Assembly (NCBI GenBank): GCA_964511025.1
Contig: CAZEDK010000038.1
Coordinates: 1 to 14,643, forward strand
Source: CAZEDK01 sp964511025
Lineage (GTDB): Bacteria; Patescibacteriota; Gracilibacteria; UBA1369; GWF2-33-10
Direction: 5' to 3'
Length of the DNA stretch: 14,643 nt
The translations under genes and the position numbers were made by a program. The notes under the pieces are model-generated. The model was given only the letters and a program-made list of their open reading frames with translations, was not told where the DNA came from and searched no databases. Position 1 is the stretch's first letter. Each line of letters begins with the position of its first letter. This document shows positions 13,110 to 14,643 of this stretch, piece by piece.

Positions 13110-14390
13110 TCATGTTCCAAATCCGGCTTCTCTAATCAGTTCTTGTGATTTGATATTTTTAAGTTGAACTGTAGCGGTTGGAATTGCTTTGTTGCCACAG
13201 GCTACCGTTACTTGATCTAGCTCCCAAAGATCTTTGAATCCGGAACTTTCTGTGTTTGCAATAACTTCTAAATCTTCATCAAAAACTTCTTTTTTCTTGT
13301 CTGCAAGTTTTTTAAACTCATCGAAAGCTTTATTTAGCTCCTTTTCTCGTAATTCATATCCCAGTTCTTTTAATTTGTTAGAAAAAGCATGTCTTCCAGA
13401 ATGTTTCCCTAGTACAAGTTTGTTTTCTTTGATTCCAATATCTGAAGCTTTCATGATTTCATAAGTTGATCTTTTTTTTAAAATTCCATCTTGATGAATT
13501 CCAGCTTCGTGTGCAAATGCATTTGCTCCAACTATTGCTTTGTTTGGTTGCACTGAAATTCCTGTTATTTGACTGAGAAGTTTGCTTGTTTTGAAAATTT
13601 GTTTTGTGTTGATCTTAGTTTTTACTGCAAAATATTTTGGTCTTGTTTTGAGTGCCATGACAATTTCTTCAAGTGCAGCATTGCCGGCTCTTTCTCCGAT
13701 TCCGTTCATTGTACATTCAACTTGTCTTGCACCATTTGTAATTCCTGCAAGCGAATTGGCAACAGCCAAGCCTAAATCATTGTGACAATGTGTCGAAATT
13801 ATGATTCCTTTTATATTTGAAACGTTTTTTGTAACTTCTTTTATTATTTCTCCAAATTCATAAGGTGTAATATATCCAACTGTGTCCGGTATATTAATAG
13901 TATCTGCTCCGGCATTGATGGCAACTTCAATTGCTTCGTATAAAAATGAGCTATCCGTTCTACATGCATCTTCAGGTGAAAAATCAATTCGACTACATAA
14001 GCTTTTTGCATAAGAAACCATTTCTTTGATTTGTTTCAAAGCTTCTTTGCGACTCATTTTTAATTTATGTTCAAGATGAATGTCGCTAGTTGCAAGAAAA
14101 GTATGAATTCTAGGAAATTTCGCGTGTTTTAAGGCATCTGCAGCAGTCTTTATATCTTTTTCAAGACAACGAGCAAGTCCACAGATTTCTACATTGTTTA
14201 TTATGGATGATATTTCTTGAACGGCTATAAAATCATCAGGAGAGGCAATTGGGAAACCTGCTTCAATGACATCAACGCCAAGTTTTTCGAGCTGTAACGC
14301 AAGTCTTATTTTTTCTTCTGTGTTCATTGAAAATCCGGGTGCTTGTTCACCGTCGCGAAGAGTTGTGTCAAAAATTTTGATGTAGTTCAT
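13110..14390 (-). CDS. leuA: 2-isopropylmalate synthase, truncated at an in-frame TGA
   Basis: Condenses acetyl-CoA with 2-oxoisovalerate to 2-isopropylmalate, the committed step to leucine. The DRE-TIM catalytic domain is complete: FDTTLRDGEQAPGF with R12-D13, EAGFPIASPDDF, metal ligands H201 and H203 in STHCHND, NGIGERAGN (229-237), and GANAFAHEAGIHQDGILKKRSTYE in the linker. LGKHSGRHAF and the start of the regulatory region (IPTATVQLKN) follow. The frame then hits TGA after GFGT, giving 426 residues against roughly 500-520 in the usual family. The TGA stands where relatives have Gly in a GPVDA motif, and the homologous tail continues. The loss of the leucine-binding domain suggests a feedback-insensitive or impaired enzyme. 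Within the window it is the first gene of the minus-strand leu cluster. Confidence 0.92.
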   Translation of the reverse strand: MNYIKIFDTTLRDGEQAPGFSMNTEEKIRLALQLEKLGVDVIEAGFPIASPDDFIAVQEISSIINNVEICGLARCLEKDIKTAADALKHAKFPRIHTFLATSDIHLEHKLKMSRKEALKQIKEMVSYAKSLCSRIDFSPEDACRTDSSFLYEAIEVAINAGADTINIPDTVGYITPYEFGEIIKEVTKNVSNIKGIIISTHCHNDLGLAVANSLAGITNGARQVECTMNGIGERAGNAALEEIVMALKTRPKYFAVKTKINTKQIFKTSKLLSQITGISVQPNKAIVGANAFAHEAGIHQDGILKKRSTYEIMKASDIGIKENKLVLGKHSGRHAFSNKLKELGYELREKELNKAFDEFKKLADKKKEVFDEDLEVIANTESSGFKDLWELDQVTVACGNKAIPTATVQLKNIKSQELIREAGFGT

Positions 14391-14643
14391 TTTGGAATTG
14401 ATAGATTAGATTTATTTAAATTTAGCATTGAAAAGTTTTTTCTTACAAATTTTTATGTCTTGTTTTTCGGTATGATTTATTTTTCAATTCGTTGATCTGA
14501 GAGTCTAGTCGCAGTGTTTTTTTGGATCAATCGATTTTTGGTTTGAATAACTAAAAATACAACAAAGAATTTGGTAAAAATTTAAGATGACTGCAGATAA
14601 AATGAAATAATAAGGTTTATAATTTTATGGCTGGGTTTTTAAT
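14391..14643. other. Region upstream of leuA, no gene recognised
   Basis: This 253-nt AT-rich stretch should contain the leuA promoter. The best minus-strand candidate is TTGTAA, 17 nt, CTAAAT within about 130 nt of the start, and it is weak. I see no T-box leader, leucine-codon attenuator peptide or riboswitch. At the very end ATG at 14627 on the plus strand (MAGFL...) may begin the next gene, but only five codons are present and it cannot be assigned. Confidence 0.3.

Noticed and set aside
13110..13112. Whole-genome reassignment of TGA to glycine (genetic code 25)
   Set aside because: Across about 4,000 codons of other genes no in-frame TGA appears. TGA also cleanly ends the receiver gene, the plus-strand PIN gene and the RelE-like gene at normal family lengths. 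Code 25 genomes use TGA often inside genes.
14391..14643. T-box or leucine attenuator before leuA
   Set aside because: No AGGGTGGTACCGCG-like T-box core, no run of leucine codons in a short open frame and no clear terminator hairpin were found.

Overview
This is an AT-rich bacterial window with dense, often overlapping genes. Most starts have no Shine-Dalgarno sequence. The gene types fit a member of the Patescibacteria (candidate phyla radiation), perhaps near Peregrinibacteria: a stand-alone receiver protein, a four-helix-bundle (S23-like) gene, several PIN/RHH and RelE/AbrB toxin-antitoxin pairs, and short heptamer repeats. That placement is inference; no marker gene or rRNA is present.

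Left part (1-5892): a receiver-only response regulator on the minus strand with a terminator-like structure behind it. Divergent from it is a two-gene plus-strand unit: a membrane processive family-2 glycosyltransferase, overlapping by 7 nt a giant (up to 1335 aa) modular protein. That protein has a LysM-like N-terminus, repeated alpha/beta modules, an 18-unit Pro-Thr hexamer linker and a lytic-transglycosylase-like C-terminus. Together they suggest a cell-envelope polysaccharide/peptidoglycan function.

Middle and right part (5934-14390): branched-chain amino-acid biosynthesis. cimA (plus strand) makes citramalate for isoleucine. On the minus strand, in transcription order, come leuA, an RHH/PIN pair, an AbrB/RelE pair, leuC, a four-helix-bundle gene and leuD. 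LeuCD would serve both the leucine route (after LeuA) and the isoleucine route (after CimA). A short-chain dehydrogenase and a third RHH/PIN pair lie between cimA and leuD. leuB and the ilv genes are not in the window.

The notable feature is how thoroughly small accessory elements have invaded this pathway. Arrays of a heptamer of the AAGTACC type occur three times, each time inside or at the edge of a pathway gene: in frame in the regulatory domain of CimA, in frame at the N-terminus of LeuD, and across the LeuC stop codon. The latter two flank the four-helix-bundle gene as inverted arrays, which looks like a small mobile cassette inserted between leuC and leuD. Two toxin-antitoxin operons sit between leuA and leuC, and the RelE-like toxin overlaps leuC by ATGA. 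leuA carries an in-frame TGA exactly where the family has a conserved glycine. Homologous sequence continues for 38 codons beyond it, and the core of the leucine-sensing domain appears deleted.
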